Below, piece by piece: positions 35,491 through 47,061 of a stretch of 64,000 nucleotides of DNA. The notes beneath the pieces are model-generated. The model was given only the letters and a program-made list of their open reading frames with translations. It had not been told where the DNA came from and did no database searches. Within the stretch, counting starts at the first letter, position 1; every line of letters begins with the position of its first letter. A program made the translations under genes and the position numbers. Source of the DNA: Avena insularis (lineage: Eukaryota; Streptophyta; Magnoliopsida; Poales; Poaceae); NCBI GenBank assembly GCA_023614405.1, contig CM042690.1:526086293-526150292 (forward strand), given 5' to 3'.

Positions 35491-37024
35491 TGATACGTCC
35501 ATTTTGCATCACTATTCTATATCATAATTTACTATTATTCATTGATATATTTGGAGCATGGACCGCTGCAGTCAGGATTCTGATGATACTTATGGTATTT
35601 CATCTGTTTTTGCATGGTTGATGACTTTTGGAGCATGAACCGCTGCAGTCAGGATTCTGATGGAAAAGGGGCTGCTTGGAGGCGAAATTCGCGAAGATCA
35701 GAAAATCCGGGAAAATACATGGAAAATTCTATTTTTCCAGAAGACGAAGATTGCCAGAAGAGGGAGTGGAGATGGGCCATAGGGGGCCCACCCCACCCCC
35801 TGGCATGGACAGCCCTAGGCCGTGCCAGCAGGTGGTGTGGCCACCCTGGCCCACTCCAGGCTCTCCCCTCTGGCGTATATTATCCCCACGGAACCCTAAT
35901 ACCTGGGGAGCAACCACAGAAAGATTCCGCCGCCTCTGCAGGGCGGAAAACTACAGATAGATAAAGATCTCTCCGGTAGACAGAATTATACCGAGGGAAT
36001 TCCTTCCCGAAGAGGGGAGATCGTCGCCATCAACACCACCATCAAGCTGGACTTCTCGAGATCATCATCATCACCACCACCACCATCATTTCCACCAGCA
36101 CCATCATCACCACTTCATACCGATGTAACAATTGGGTTGAATCTTGTATAGTTCTTAGGGGAAACTTTCCCGGTGTTGATTACTACTTGTAGTTGATGCT
36201 ATTGAGTGAACCATTGAATTATCGTTTATGTTCAGATTGTTACATATCATTATTTAATCTTTCATCTTGATCCATATGATGTCTTGTGAGTAGTTCGTTT
36301 AGTTCTTGAGGACATGGGAGAAGTCATGTTGTTAGTAGTGGAATTGTGTTGAAAAAGATTCAACAGTTTGATATTTAAGTTGTGGTGTATTTCTTCTAGT
36401 GGTGTCATGTGAACGTAAACTACATGACACTTCACCTATATGGGCCTAGGGGAATGCATTGTGTATTTGGCTACTAATCGTAGGGGTTGCCGGAGTGATA
36501 GAAACTTGAACCCCCATTAGGAAACCTTTGCACAAGGGATATCAGGGTCTTAGAGTTTAATGCTTTGGTTAGGTTTCTACCTTAATTACATTCTTGTACT
36601 TGCGGATGCTTGCAAGGGGTATAATCACAAGTATGTATTAGTCCTAGGAAGGTCGGTACATTAGGACAGGTTCACCCACACAACACTTGTCAAACTAAAG
36701 AAGATTAATCAACTATATGAAGCGAAAGCACTTGACGTTATTCCCATGTGTCCTCGAGAACCTTTGGTCATCTTAAGTAATACAACCGGCTTGTCCTTTG
36801 CTAAAGAAAGGATTGGGCCACTTGCTGCATTTATTATTATTGTCTTTTATTTACTCGTACTTTATTTATCTGCATTATCAAAAACCCCTAAAAATTCGTT
36901 TGCTAAGTATTTACAGAGAATTCTTGCTCCAAGCCATTCGTCAACACCTTCTGCTCCTCGTTGGGTTCAACACTCTTACTTATCAAAAATACTGCGATAC
37001 ACCCCCTATACTTGTGGGTCATCA
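35491..37024 (+). repeat. 5' LTR of element C
   Basis: 1534 bp. Carries (ATC/ACC)n low-complexity DNA at about 36060-36118. TTTGGAGCATG(G/A)ACCGCTG...GATTCTGATG is present twice, at about 35550 and 35629, versus once in the 3' LTR. This accounts for the 35-bp length difference. Confidence 0.9.
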
Positions 37025-37035
37025 AGACTATTTTC

Positions 37036-37053
37036 TGGCGCTGTTGCCGGGGA
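37036..37053 (+). other. Primer-binding site, tRNA-Asp type
   Basis: TGGCGCTGTTGCCGGGGA differs at one base from TGGCGCCGTTGCCGGGGA, the complement of a plant tRNA-Asp 3' end. It lies 11 bp inside the 5' LTR. Confidence 0.85.
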
Positions 37054-37102
37054 GTGAAGCGCTATTGGAGAGTCTAATGTGAGTATTGTTTACTTCTGTT
37101 AG

Positions 37103-38554
37103 TTGCTTTATTTCAATATGGATAATTCGCTGAGTTTCTTATTTCATAATGCTACTACCACTTCTAATGAACCACCACCTGCTGAGAATGATACTTTTAA
37201 AATACCTACAAGAATTATTGATCGTGTTATGGATAAATACTATTTTGGAGATGGAACTGTCCATCCCGGTGATCATTTGCTCTTTATACACGAATTATGC
37301 GGGTTGTTTAAGAGTGGAGGTATTACAACAGATCAAGTCAATAAGAAGTTATTCTCATTATCACTGAAAGGAAGAGCTGAGGAATGGTATAAGCTGTTGA
37401 AGAATGGCCAATCTCTTGAATGGGAGGAAATAGTGCCTCTCTTTTATTCAAAATTTTATCCTCCTAGTGAGATCCATAAAGATCGGAATCAAATATACAA
37501 CTTTTGGCCTCTTGATGGAGAGAGTACAGCCCAAGCTTGGGGGAGATTGAAGTTACTAATGCTCAAATGTCCTATTCATGAGCTCCCCAACAATATTTTT
37601 ATCAATAACTTTTATGCAAGGTTTTCTCTTCATGATAAGGATTTATTGGATGCCTCTTGTGCTGGATCATTTACACGCATGGAAGAAGAAGCTAAATGGG
37701 ATCTTCTAGACTGCATTCAAGACAATGCAGAATCATGGGAGAATGACAAAGGAAGAAAGTCAGGTATAAATTATGATTATGAATGCATTGAATCTTTTAT
37801 GGGAACTGATGATTTTCAGAATATTAGTAATGCTTATGGTCTATACTCTCAAGCTATTGCAACTTATTTTAAGGCTTTTTCTTCCTATATTAAAATTCCT
37901 AAAAAGAAATGGAACAAGTATCATGCACCTTATAATGACATTGTTAGTAGTGTTCCTGCAAGAAATACTAAGATTTATACTGCTAATCATGTTTTACCTG
38001 AACCTTACATTGAGAAAATACCTTTCCCGGTTAAAGTAAAGGAATATTCTATGATAGCTAGTATGGTTAATGAAAGTACACATAAAGCTTTTGAATCTGA
38101 TAAACAAATGGAAAATGAATTTATAATAGAAATTGTGAAAGACTTTGTCACTAAATATGTAGAAGAGGAACACACTATCCTATGTAAGGTTATACCTAAT
38201 ATTGATTCACAAAGTAGTGTTATGAGAGCTAGTGTCCCTGTGTTTTCTGTTAGGATAAGTGATCATTGCTATAACGGTTCTTGTGATAGTTATATCATTA
38301 AATTTATGCATGATACTGAAAGTTATTATAAGAGAGGGAAGACTGTTCTAATGCATCTCAATACTATTAAGTTTCCTCGCTTTATGCTGAAAGTCTTTAT
38401 GTTGCACTTGTTTTGCCTTCCTATGCTAGCAGTCCCTGGTTTCAACAACTTGTTTCTTTACAAAATTCCCTTGCATAGAAAGTGGGTTAGACTTAAGCAT
38501 GTGTATTTTTTCTTCTTGATGCTCTCTTTTACTTCAATTCATATTCTTATGTGA
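37103..38554 (+). CDS. Gag protein (with truncated protease region) of element C
   Basis: An uninterrupted 483-residue ORF. A second Met at 37118 (MDNSLSF) may be the real start. Residues about 85-240 hold an Athila-type gag domain: KLFSLSLKGRAEEWYKLL, WEEIVPLFYSKFYPPSEIH, QAWGRLKLLMLKCP, and LLDASCAGSF. Around residue 390, VPVFSVRISDHCYNGSCDS resembles the lead-in to a Gypsy protease, but the catalytic D(T/I)GAS loop is missing and the sequence passes straight into a hydrophobic C-terminal part (LKVFMLHLFCLPMLAVPG). This suggests that pol was lost by an internal deletion, leaving an in-frame fusion. The product would assemble particles but could not process or copy RNA. Expression would be driven by the 5' LTR. 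Confidence 0.8.
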   Translation: MLYFNMDNSLSFLFHNATTTSNEPPPAENDTFKIPTRIIDRVMDKYYFGDGTVHPGDHLLFIHELCGLFKSGGITTDQVNKKLFSLSLKGRAEEWYKLLKNGQSLEWEEIVPLFYSKFYPPSEIHKDRNQIYNFWPLDGESTAQAWGRLKLLMLKCPIHELPNNIFINNFYARFSLHDKDLLDASCAGSFTRMEEEAKWDLLDCIQDNAESWENDKGRKSGINYDYECIESFMGTDDFQNISNAYGLYSQAIATYFKAFSSYIKIPKKKWNKYHAPYNDIVSSVPARNTKIYTANHVLPEPYIEKIPFPVKVKEYSMIASMVNESTHKAFESDKQMENEFIIEIVKDFVTKYVEEEHTILCKVIPNIDSQSSVMRASVPVFSVRISDHCYNGSCDSYIIKFMHDTESYYKRGKTVLMHLNTIKFPRFMLKVFMLHLFCLPMLAVPGFNNLFLYKIPLHRKWVRLKHVYFFFLMLSFTSIHILM

Positions 38555-39640
38555 GCTTCATTGAAATTATCATGCCCATCTTAATGGCTATAAAGAAAGA
38601 GCTTTTTGGGAGACAACCCAATATATTTTTTCTTTCAGTTTGGTTTTGTTTCTTTGAGTCTTGGAAGTTATTAATCCGGTAATAACCTCTCCTTATACTT
38701 TTTGTTTGGTTTTTGTGTTAAGATCAACCTCTAATGAGAGAGAAGTAAGATCTGGGGAAGTTGCTGTCCCGAAACAGATTTTTGTGCTTCACCGTAAAAA
38801 TTCGTGAGAGATCTATGTATGTCGGATTGAGCTATAATTGTTTGTGCTTCTGCCCCAGGTTGTTATTTGACTTTTGTTAGTTTTGCACTTTTTGATTTGA
38901 GCAACAGAAGATTTTCTAAAAAATTGATCTTTACCTGCTGGTCTATTTTGACAGATTTTTGCCACTCTTGCATTTGTCTCTTAAATCGATTTCCTTTTTG
39001 AATTCTTTTTGGGTTTTCAGAAGGAGTCGCTATAGTAGCTTGTGTTTTGATGGATTTCAGTTGAAATTGGACATAAAAGGTTTATTACCTCGCTTACACT
39101 AATGTTGCTAATGAGAATTGTGTAATGTTTTGTGTGAAAGAAATTTTCAGGTTATTGGAGAAAATGGTGTAATAAGAAAGTGAAAGGTTTCATGACTCAA
39201 GCAACATGTGTATGAAGATGAAGATATTGATGTTATTCAAGCGGTGACTCCGGAAAAATCTACTAAATGCCAAATTCAAAGACCTGCATCGTCCGTTTTC
39301 GAATAGGTAACAGTTCCGGTAAGAAAAGTTCCACGAAAATTCTGTCCAGTTATATTTTTGCAGTTTTTATCCAACAAGGAAAGAAACGAAGCGAAAAAGG
39401 GACGGAAACAGAGCCAGGGTGGCTCACATCACCCCCTGGCACGGGCCCCCTAGACACGCCAGCAAGTGGTGTGGCCACCTCGGCCTCTGTCTCCGACCCG
39501 TTTTCTCCCAGTAACTTCTTTTTGTTGTAAAAATTCGGAATATATAATCCCCCGGATCCCCTTAGGTTCGTATATCGTGTTCTCATCGTGTTTTCGTTTA
39601 GATCTATTTCTGCCAGGAACTGTTCTTAAAGTTTAGAAGC
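38555..39640 (+). other. Non-coding internal module of element C, first part
   Basis: Contains AACCTCTAATGAGAGAGAAG and TGCTGTCCCGAAACAGATTT (about 38724-38780) and TTTACCTGCTGGTCTATTTTG (about 38930), all shared with element B (13230-13480) and, inverted, element D (about 58720-58940). No supported gene. Confidence 0.7.
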
Positions 39641-40168
39641 ACAATGGTCTCCGCCAAGGACAAGGGAAAGGAGCATGTGGAGGAGGATCCCCAAGACCCC
39701 GGGTAGGGGAAGGAGATCGATGAAGAGGAGGCAAAGAAAAGCCAGCATCCTCACACCGGCACTACCATTTCAAGCATTGGAGTGTTGGCAAACCTTGCCA
39801 AGATCAGAAGGACTGCACGGATGTCAACTTGAGGGAAGCCTCCGCGTCACTGTTTGGCTCCACGGTCACCTTCTCCACGCACCAAGAATCCCTTCCATAC
39901 CCTTATCCATGAGCATCAGTTCCAGAATATGCCCAAGGAGAAACTACCCTCCAATTGGGATATGCCTCGTTCTAACCATGCAGGAAAAGAAGACTTCAAG
40001 GAGGAAGAGTGGGGAAAGAATCGCAAGAGCTGGAATTCGCAACCCGACATGATCATGATCCGCATTGAGCAAAACTCAGAGTTGATTCGTACTCTCACCT
40101 TCGAGATTGAGGACTTGAGGAAATTGATCGAAAAGCTCATCGAGAGAACACCACCACCGAAGGAGTAA
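39641..40168 (+). pseudogene. Small downstream ORF of element C, decayed
   Basis: Begins near ATG 39643 (MVSAKDKGKEHVEEDP). It hits a stop after about 21 codons (CCGGGTAGGGG), resumes with EEEAKKSQHP, and changes frame near 39830. It ends open from 39854 to 40168 in NMPKEKLPSNWDMPRSNH and a Leu/Ile/Glu-rich coiled-coil end (LTFEIEDLRKLIEKLIER). It sits where Athila-like elements carry a third ORF between pol and the 3' LTR. I recognise no envelope features (no signal peptide or membrane span). Function unknown. Confidence 0.5.
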
Positions 40169-42138
40169 TTTGTCATCAGGTTTTGGCATCCCCTCGGTTT
40201 GTTCCAAGCTTGGGGGAGTGTCGCGGTATCACATCACTATCTTCTATCTTTTTACCTTTGAAGTAGAGTCATATCATGAATAGAGAAGTTATCATGTAGG
40301 ATGGTTTGCATTATGGAAGTGTCCCCCTCTCGTTAGATATCTATGTATCCCTTGGTGTGAGTTGTCGTTATGGAATATTAATGAGAAGTTCTTTCATTTA
40401 CTCTTTTGCATATCTTATATTAGTTTTCAATTCATGTTATATGATTGATCTTGTTGTTAGTATTGGTATCACTTTGGGATCATTGAGTTAATTCAATTGG
40501 TTTTGGCAAACCTGGCTTGGTCAGTAGTAGCACTATTTTTGAGAATTGAATGAAAAGATAAAAAGTACTCTAAAGAAGTATAATTTCATCATCTTTCTTT
40601 CTTGATTTGCTCATAAGCTTAGTATTCTCTAGCAAAGATCTTTTGTGCTTCGAAGGAATATTGCATGTTTCTTTTCATCACTTGTATGTTTGTTTCCTTC
40701 AACTCTTACGCTTTCTACCCAGCCTTGCTAGCCAAAAACATGTACTGAGAGGGAAAGCTTCTCGTGCATCCAATCCTTAAACCAAAACCTATGACATTTG
40801 TGTCCACCATACCTACCTATTAGCATTATTGCTATTCCAAGTAAATTCATGTTTTTATCTACCTTCCGAAATAAACTTGTTATGTGAAAATTAGTGCTTA
40901 AAGCTCTCACGAACTTGATGGTACACTTTACTTTCTTGCACTTAATAAACTTGAACTATTGTGCCCATGTATGTTGCGTATATGCTTGCACTTTGTAAGT
41001 TGTGAATTAGCATAACCATGCTATCATGGGGAATGCTTTCAACATTGCACTTGTACATTGTACCTAGTTCATATCATTCTCTTTTTTTATGGATGTCGTC
41101 GGTGTGAAATGAAAGGGGAGCTTGTAAGTCCATGGGGAAAAACGCCTGGGCCACCGGTCTAATCCATGCCTAATCATGGTGGAAACCTGCAGCGTAACCA
41201 TAATGAGCAATCTATGAAGCATTCTTCTTATAAAAAAGAGATAGAGATTGAGAAAAGAGAAAAAAAGAATTGAGAAAAGAGGAAAGAGAGAAAAAAGCAC
41301 CATTTTCCCATGGTAAATAAGAAGATTGCTGAGATGCTCGTTGTCTGCTTGCCTTGTCATTTTGATATTGGGATTCTTCCGTATCATCGGGCAAGGGGTA
41401 CCCCGTTGGCGGTTCTCTATGATACACATGTACTTACTATGACAAGAACTTATCGGTAACTAAACTTGAGTAGCATGAGGAGCGACCCTCGTATTCAAGG
41501 GGCATGAGATTTTCAACTTACAACTTGTCAAGCATATCCTCATATTTGCTCACTTTAACCTTAGTCACCTAAAGATGCCTATGATAGAGGCAATGAGAGC
41601 TAAAAGCTAATAAGTACCATAATTTTTGGAAGCTCTTCATGAAACCTGAAATCCCTGCTTCCCTCTGTGAAGGGCCTATCTTTTACTTTTTAGTTGAGTC
41701 AGTAAACCTATTCCCTTCTATCTCAGCAAGTATTTTGAGTTGTTGTGTTTCATTCACTCATATGATGATTTATTCAATCATGTTCCTTATGTTCCTTGTT
41801 TTGCACATTGCTCTTATCTTAGTGTTTATTACTTTCAAAGCTATCATTGAAAACCCTTTATGTGTGAACTCCTGCAAATTGTCAACTATTCTTCGACCAA
41901 GAGCTAAGTTTGCCATTACAAATTGTTATTTACTTTATGTATCTTTATGGTGTTTCCTTTAATTATTGCAAGATAAATTATATAATAGTGAGTTGTCTTC
42001 TATTATGATTTATATATCGATGAATGTGATGCTTCTTGTCCGTATTCTTGTATCGATTCTTCACTCCATAAACCTAAGGTCATGTTTATTGAGCTCAGTT
42101 TTCGCTTGGGGACAAGCGAAGTCTAAGCTTGGGGGAGT
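40169..42138 (+). other. Non-coding internal module of element C, second part
   Basis: Shares long blocks with element B (14440-15700), D and E, such as GGGGTACCCCGTTGGCGGTTCT at 41394, ATGATACACATGTACTTAC and CTTGTCAAGCATATCCTC at 41527. TTCCAAGCTTGGGGGAG near 40205 resembles the polypurine tract at 42127-42137, so the element has a second, internal PPT-like sequence. Short ORFs here are not genes. Confidence 0.65.
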
Positions 42139-43637
42139 TGATACGTCCATTTTGCATCATTATTCTATATCATAATTTACTATTATTCATTGATATATTT
42201 CACATTAAGAGATGATACTTATGTTATTTCATCTATTTTTGCATGGTTGATGACTTTTGGAGCATGGACCGCTGTAGTCAAGATTCTGATGGAAAAGGGG
42301 CTGTTTGGAGGCGAAATTCGCGAAGATCAGAAAATCCGGGAAAATACATGGAAAATTGTATTTTTCCAGAAGACGAAGATTGCCATAAGGGGGAGTGGAG
42401 ATGGGCCACAGGGGCCCCACACCACCCCCTGGCGAGGGCAGCCCTAGGCCGCGCCAGCAGGTGGTGTGGCCACCCGCCTCCACTCCCCTCATATATTATC
42501 CCCACGGAACCCTAATACCTGAGGAGCGACCACAGAAAGATTCCGCCGCCTTTGCGGGGTGGAAAACTACAGAGAGATAAAGATCTCTCCGGTAGACAGA
42601 ATTATACCGGGGGAATTCCTTCTCGGAGAGGGGAGATCGTTGCCATCAACACCACCATCAAGCTGGACTTCATCGGGATCATCATCATCGTCACCACCAT
42701 CATCTCCACCAGCACCATCATCACCACTTCATACTGATGTAACAATTGGGTTGAATCTTGCATAGTTCTTAGGGGAAACTTTCCCGATGTTGATTACTCC
42801 TTGTAGTTGATGTTATTGAGTGAACCATTGAATATCGTTTATTGTCGGATTGTTACATATCATTATTTCATCTATGATCTTGATCCATATGATGTCTTGT
42901 GAGTAGTTCGTTTAGTTCTTGAGGACATGGGAGAAGTCATGTTGTTAGTAGTGGAATTGTGTTGAGAAAGATTCAATAGTTTGATATTTAAGTTGTGGTG
43001 TATTTATTCTAGTGGTGTCACGTGAACATCGACTAGATGAAACTTCACCTATATGGGCCTAGGGGAATGGATTGTGTATTTGGCTACTAATCGTAGGGGT
43101 TGCCGGAGTGACAGAAACCTGAAGCCCCGTTAGGAAATCTTTGCACAAGAGATGTCAGGGTCTTAGAGTTTAGAGTTGTGGTTAGGTTTCTACCTTAATT
43201 ACTTTCTTGTACTTGCGGATTCTTGCAAGGGGTATAATCACAAGTATGTATTAGTCCTAGGAAGGTCGGTACATTAGTACAGGTTCACCCACACAACACT
43301 TGTCAAACTAAAGAAGATTAATCAACTATATGAAGCGAAAGCACTTGACGTTATTCCCATGTGTCCTCGAGAACGTTTGGTCATCTTAAGTAATACAACC
43401 GGCTTGTCCTTTGCTAAAGAAAGGATTGGGCCACTTGCTGCATTTAGTATTATTTTCTTTTATTTACTCATACTTTATTTATCTGCATTATCAAAAACCC
43501 CTAAAAATCCGTTTGCTAAGTATTTACAGAGAATTCCTGCTCCAAGCCACTCATCAACATCTTCTGCTCCTCGTTGGGTTTGACACTCTTACTTATCGAA
43601 AATACTGCGATAGACCCCCTATACTTGTGGGTCATCA
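42139..43637 (+). repeat. 3' LTR of element C
   Basis: 1499 bp. Starts after AAGCTTGGGGGAGT and ends GGGTCATCA before CCAAC. Near-identical to the 5' LTR apart from the duplicated segment there and scattered substitutions. Confidence 0.9.
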
Positions 43638-44906
43638 CCAACTACTCGTTACATACATCTTCTCGAATATATCTTGGCACCTTTGGTGTTCTTACCATAG
43701 GAATTTTTTTATTTTCTATGATGTGAACCCTTTAGTAGTATCAGAGATATATCTATATGTAGATGTTTTGCGAGTATAACACATATGGTATGTGAGAGTT
43801 TATGGTCATTTTATTGCTACCTTTTGTGTATTTTGGATCTTAGTGGCATAGTGGTATGAAGTGGCCTGGACTAACTTTACATATCCTCGCACATGAGACA
43901 TGTTCCACGTTTGGCATGGAACTAGTTTTGTGTAAGTGGCTTGCGGTTCTCTGTCTCTCCCACTATAGTTAAGATCTAATCTATAACGGGTTGCTAATAA
44001 AAAAATTATCACCTTTGTGGTTTGATATTTTGTAGTTATGGACGGTTCTATATTTGAAAGCCCTAAATTGTCTAAAACATGGAAAGATAAATTAGAGGCC
44101 TCTAACTTGTTTTTGCAGGGGCATGTGATGTGATATGGTCAAATTGTTACAAACTTGATGTATGCAATGATCTCATTTGTAAATTATGATAACCGGTAGG
44201 AGCCTGATGGTTGTCTTACTATTTTATGCCTTGCATGCCTAAAATCCATGTATGAAGGAGGACAACTAAGATGGTGGCACCATGGATTTTGGTGCCACGC
44301 TGATGGAATGATGGAGATCATGCCATTACGCACAAGATGGAGACCAAGTGCAAGAAGGACCATATCATATCACATTATACATGCATGTGATGTTAATCCT
44401 TTTTATGCATCTTATTTTTCTTAGATCTTCTTAGATCATGATAGTAGCATTATAAGGTGATCCCTCACACTTAATATCAAGATAGTAATGTGTTATTCCT
44501 TACTATGCACCATTAAGAAAGTTCATCATTTCGAAGCACCACATGTTGATTGGGTGTGATAGACTCAATGTTCGCATGTAATGGGTGTAAGCCAGATTTA
44601 CACATGCAAATACTACAGTTCTACTTGGCGAGCCTAGCATGTATAGACATGGGCTCGGAACATATAACCTGAAGGTAAAGCATGAGTCACATGAATGATA
44701 TGATGAACATCTTGATGTTCACCTTTGCAACTACACCATCTCACACGATGATTAGTTTTGGTGTAGTGAATTTGGTTTGTGTAATCACCAAATCAACTAG
44801 AGGGATGTTTTTTTGAGTGGGAGTTCTTGTAGTAATTTTTGAATTAGCTTGAACTTGATTTTTTATAAACCTAGTCTAAATAGTCTTTGCAAATATGTTG
44901 TAGATC
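43638..44906 (+). other. Copia A LTR end, primer-binding site and leader
   Basis: 43643-43734 completes the Copia LTR. 43735 onward reads GTAGTATCAGAG, a match to the tRNA-Met-type site TTGGTATCAGAG. The following ~1.1 kb is an untranslated leader, co-linear at its start with 54659-54865 in Copia B. No gene is seen in the leader. Confidence 0.7.
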
Positions 44907-45680
44907 ATGGTACCACCTGCTTTCGATTTTATTATTTTCATGGATAAAGAGAAACTAGAAACCAATGGTAGCAACTTTACCAACTTGGCCCTTAATCTGA
45001 GGATTCTCCTCACCGCTGCTCAAAGGCTCTATGTGCTAGATGCGCCTCTAGGTGCTCCTCCTATTGATGACGCTTCCGATGAAGAGAAAAATGTTTTTAT
45101 GACTCGCAAGGAGGACCACGGTCTAGTTCATTGCATTATACTTTATGGATTAGAGCCAGAGATACGAAAGTGTTTCGAGAACATCAACTCTTATGATACA
45201 ATGGGGGAATTTAAAATGATTTTCGATACCCATGTTGTCTTAGAAAGTTATGAACCTTTGTAAAATTTCTTTAGCTGCATGATGGAAGAGAACAACTCTG
45301 TTAGCGAGTATGTACTCAAAATATCAGGGCACGCCAATAAACGCGTAGCTCTAGGAATAACGATCCCCAATGAGATAGGAATTCATTGGGTTCTCTAGTC
45401 ACTTTCTCCAAGTTACAAGAACTTTGTGATGAACTACAATATGCAAGGCATGAATAAATCTCTCTCCAAGCTTCTATTGATGCTTAAAACTGCTGAAGTG
45501 GAGATCAAAAGGTAGCATCCAGTGTTGATGGTCAATAAAACCACTAGTTTTAAGAATGGCAAGTAAAAGGGTAACTTCAATAAGGGCGGAAAAACTGTTG
45601 CCGTGCTTGATAAGAAGACCAAGAATGGCCCCAAGACTGATAGAAAATGCTTTTATTGCAAGAACACATTGCACTAGAAG
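44907..45680 (+). pseudogene. Copia gag (BARE1/Angela-like)
   Basis: The 118-codon open part shows the Copia gag pattern: KEKLETNGSNF, NLRILLTAAQRLYVLDAPLG, DDASDEEKNVFMTRKEDHGLVHC and ILYGLEPEI. Reading continues in other frames with MEENNSVSEYVLKISG, SLSPSYKNFVMNYNMQGMNK, a Lys-rich stretch and a CCHC knuckle remnant CFYCKN...H. Several stops interrupt (after 45263, near 45397, 45514, 45566 and 45674). The gene would encode the particle protein, but this copy is dead. Confidence 0.8.
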
Positions 45681-46310
45681 TGCAACTCCCCAAGTATCTG
45701 GATGATAAGAAGGCCGACAAAGTGAACAAAGGTATATATGATATACACATTATTGACGTGTACCTTACTAGTACTCGTAGTAGCGCTTGGGTATTTGAGA
45801 CTAGTTCGGTTGCTAACATATGTAACTCAAAACATGAGCTATGAAATAAGCGTCAACTAGCAAAGGATGAGGTGACGATGCGTGTCGGAAATTAATCAAA
45901 GGTTGATGTGATCACCGTCGGGACACTGCCTCTTTTTTTCGACCAGGATTAGTTACGAACCTAAATAATTGTTAGTTGTTTCCTGCATTGTGCATGAACA
46001 TCATATCCATATAATGTTTAATGCAAATCGGTTGTATGTTTAAATCCGAGAACAATCGTTGTTTGATTTATATGAATGATATCTTTTATGGTCATGTGCC
46101 TAAGAAGAATAGTTTATTTCTTTTGAATCTTGATAGCAATGATACACATATTCATAATGTGGATGCCAAAAGAACTAAGTTGAATGATGATAATGCTGCA
46201 TACATGTGGCATTTCCACTTAAGTTATATTGGTGTTAAACACGTGAAGAAGCTCCATTATGATGGACTCTTAGAATCACTTGATTATGAATCATTTGAGA
46301 TATGCGGGCG
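45681..46310 (+). pseudogene. Copia protease and pre-integrase region, truncated
   Basis: The frame 45647-45844 contains YDIHIIDVYLTSTRSSAWVFETSSVANIC, where the Copia protease motif V(F/L)DTG(S/A) has become FETSS, so the catalytic Asp is lost. 46021-46310 gives FKSENNRCLIYMNDIFYGHVPKKNSLFLLNLDS and a YMWHFHLSYIGVKHVKKL block, the GAG-pre-integrase zinc region (H...H). The Cys part is cut at about 46310, where unrelated DNA starts. Confidence 0.78.
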
Positions 46311-47061
46311 GCATCATTGATCTAGACTTAGGGGCGGTGGGAGAGGGAGCTGGATCTAGAAGAGAGGAGGCCGGTCGGTGGAGGATTTCTCAATCTTAAA
46401 CAGAAGGGGAGAGTGTCAACTTATATAGGAGATGGTCCGTAAAAATAACCGTCTCTACCGCAACAATATATTCAGACTCTCCGGAAATATTCGGACTATC
46501 CGGATTTTTGTAATCCGAAAATTTTAGAATTATTCAGAACCAAAAGGAAAAGGTAGGTGGTTATACATGCTTGCTAGTGTGAAATTGAGTACTAATACTA
46601 AATGAGGTTTATACATTGAATAAAATACATGCGTACTACAAACCTTGGATCTTACCATGAAAGGTATGATGACTACTAGTGTTGATGCACTTGTTGTAGA
46701 GAAGTAAGATGCAAGTGTTTTTGAATCGACTAATTGTAATGTTTAATTACGATGTGACATCATTTGGTTACTTAAATACGAATTTTCCAACAATTTAAAC
46801 TTCTTTTCATGTATTCCTTGAAGGATGTCTCATTGAGTGAATATTTGGATATCCGGATATATTCGCACACTCTAGATTTTGATAATCCTAAAACTTGCGA
46901 ATTATTCAGAACCAAAAGGCAAGGAAAATGAATATATTACAAACATAATTGTTAAGAACATCTTTAATACTTAAAACTTAGTTCATCACAATATTTAACA
47001 TGATCCTACGATTAGATCTAGCTAGACAAAATAAGCATGCATGCAATCTTCCTTTGAGGGC
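46311..47061 (-). other. Unclassified 750 bp with possible minus-strand LTR remnant
   Basis: On the minus strand 46560-46400 shows TCCGGATAGTCCGAATATTTCCGG followed about 50 bp later by CTCCTATATAAGTTGACAC. This layout is like the CCGGATAATCCGG-rich LTR at 53191-54259 with its TATA box. A related ~65-bp block ending AATTATTCAGAACCAAAAGG occurs at about 46488-46553 and 46858-46923. No gene is supported. Confidence 0.4.

Larger units (their letters stand above)
35491..43637 (+). mobile_element. Element C: complete non-autonomous Gypsy element
   Basis: LTRs 35491-37024 and 42139-43637 start TGATACGTCCATTTTGC and end GGGTCATCA. The element is flanked by 5-bp duplications CCAAC (35486-35490, 43638-43642). 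It has a good tRNA-Asp primer site, a polypurine tract (AAGCTTGGGGGAG before 42139) and a 483-codon gag ORF, but no RT or integrase. The long internal 3' part is non-coding apart from a decayed small ORF. The high LTR similarity indicates a recent insertion. Confidence 0.9.
31959..46310 (+). mobile_element. BARE1/Angela-like Copia element A (degraded, with nested insertions)
   Basis: LTR pieces at 31959-32302, 34382-35490 and 43638-43734 join in order when two nested insertions are removed, giving about 1.54 kb. Internal sequence runs from a tRNA-Met-type primer site at 43735 to gag, protease and the start of the pre-integrase region, breaking off at about 46310. The LTR start TGAAGGAAATATGCC is typical of Angela/BARE1/WIS elements. 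No RT, RNase H or 3' LTR of this copy is seen. Confidence 0.8.
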
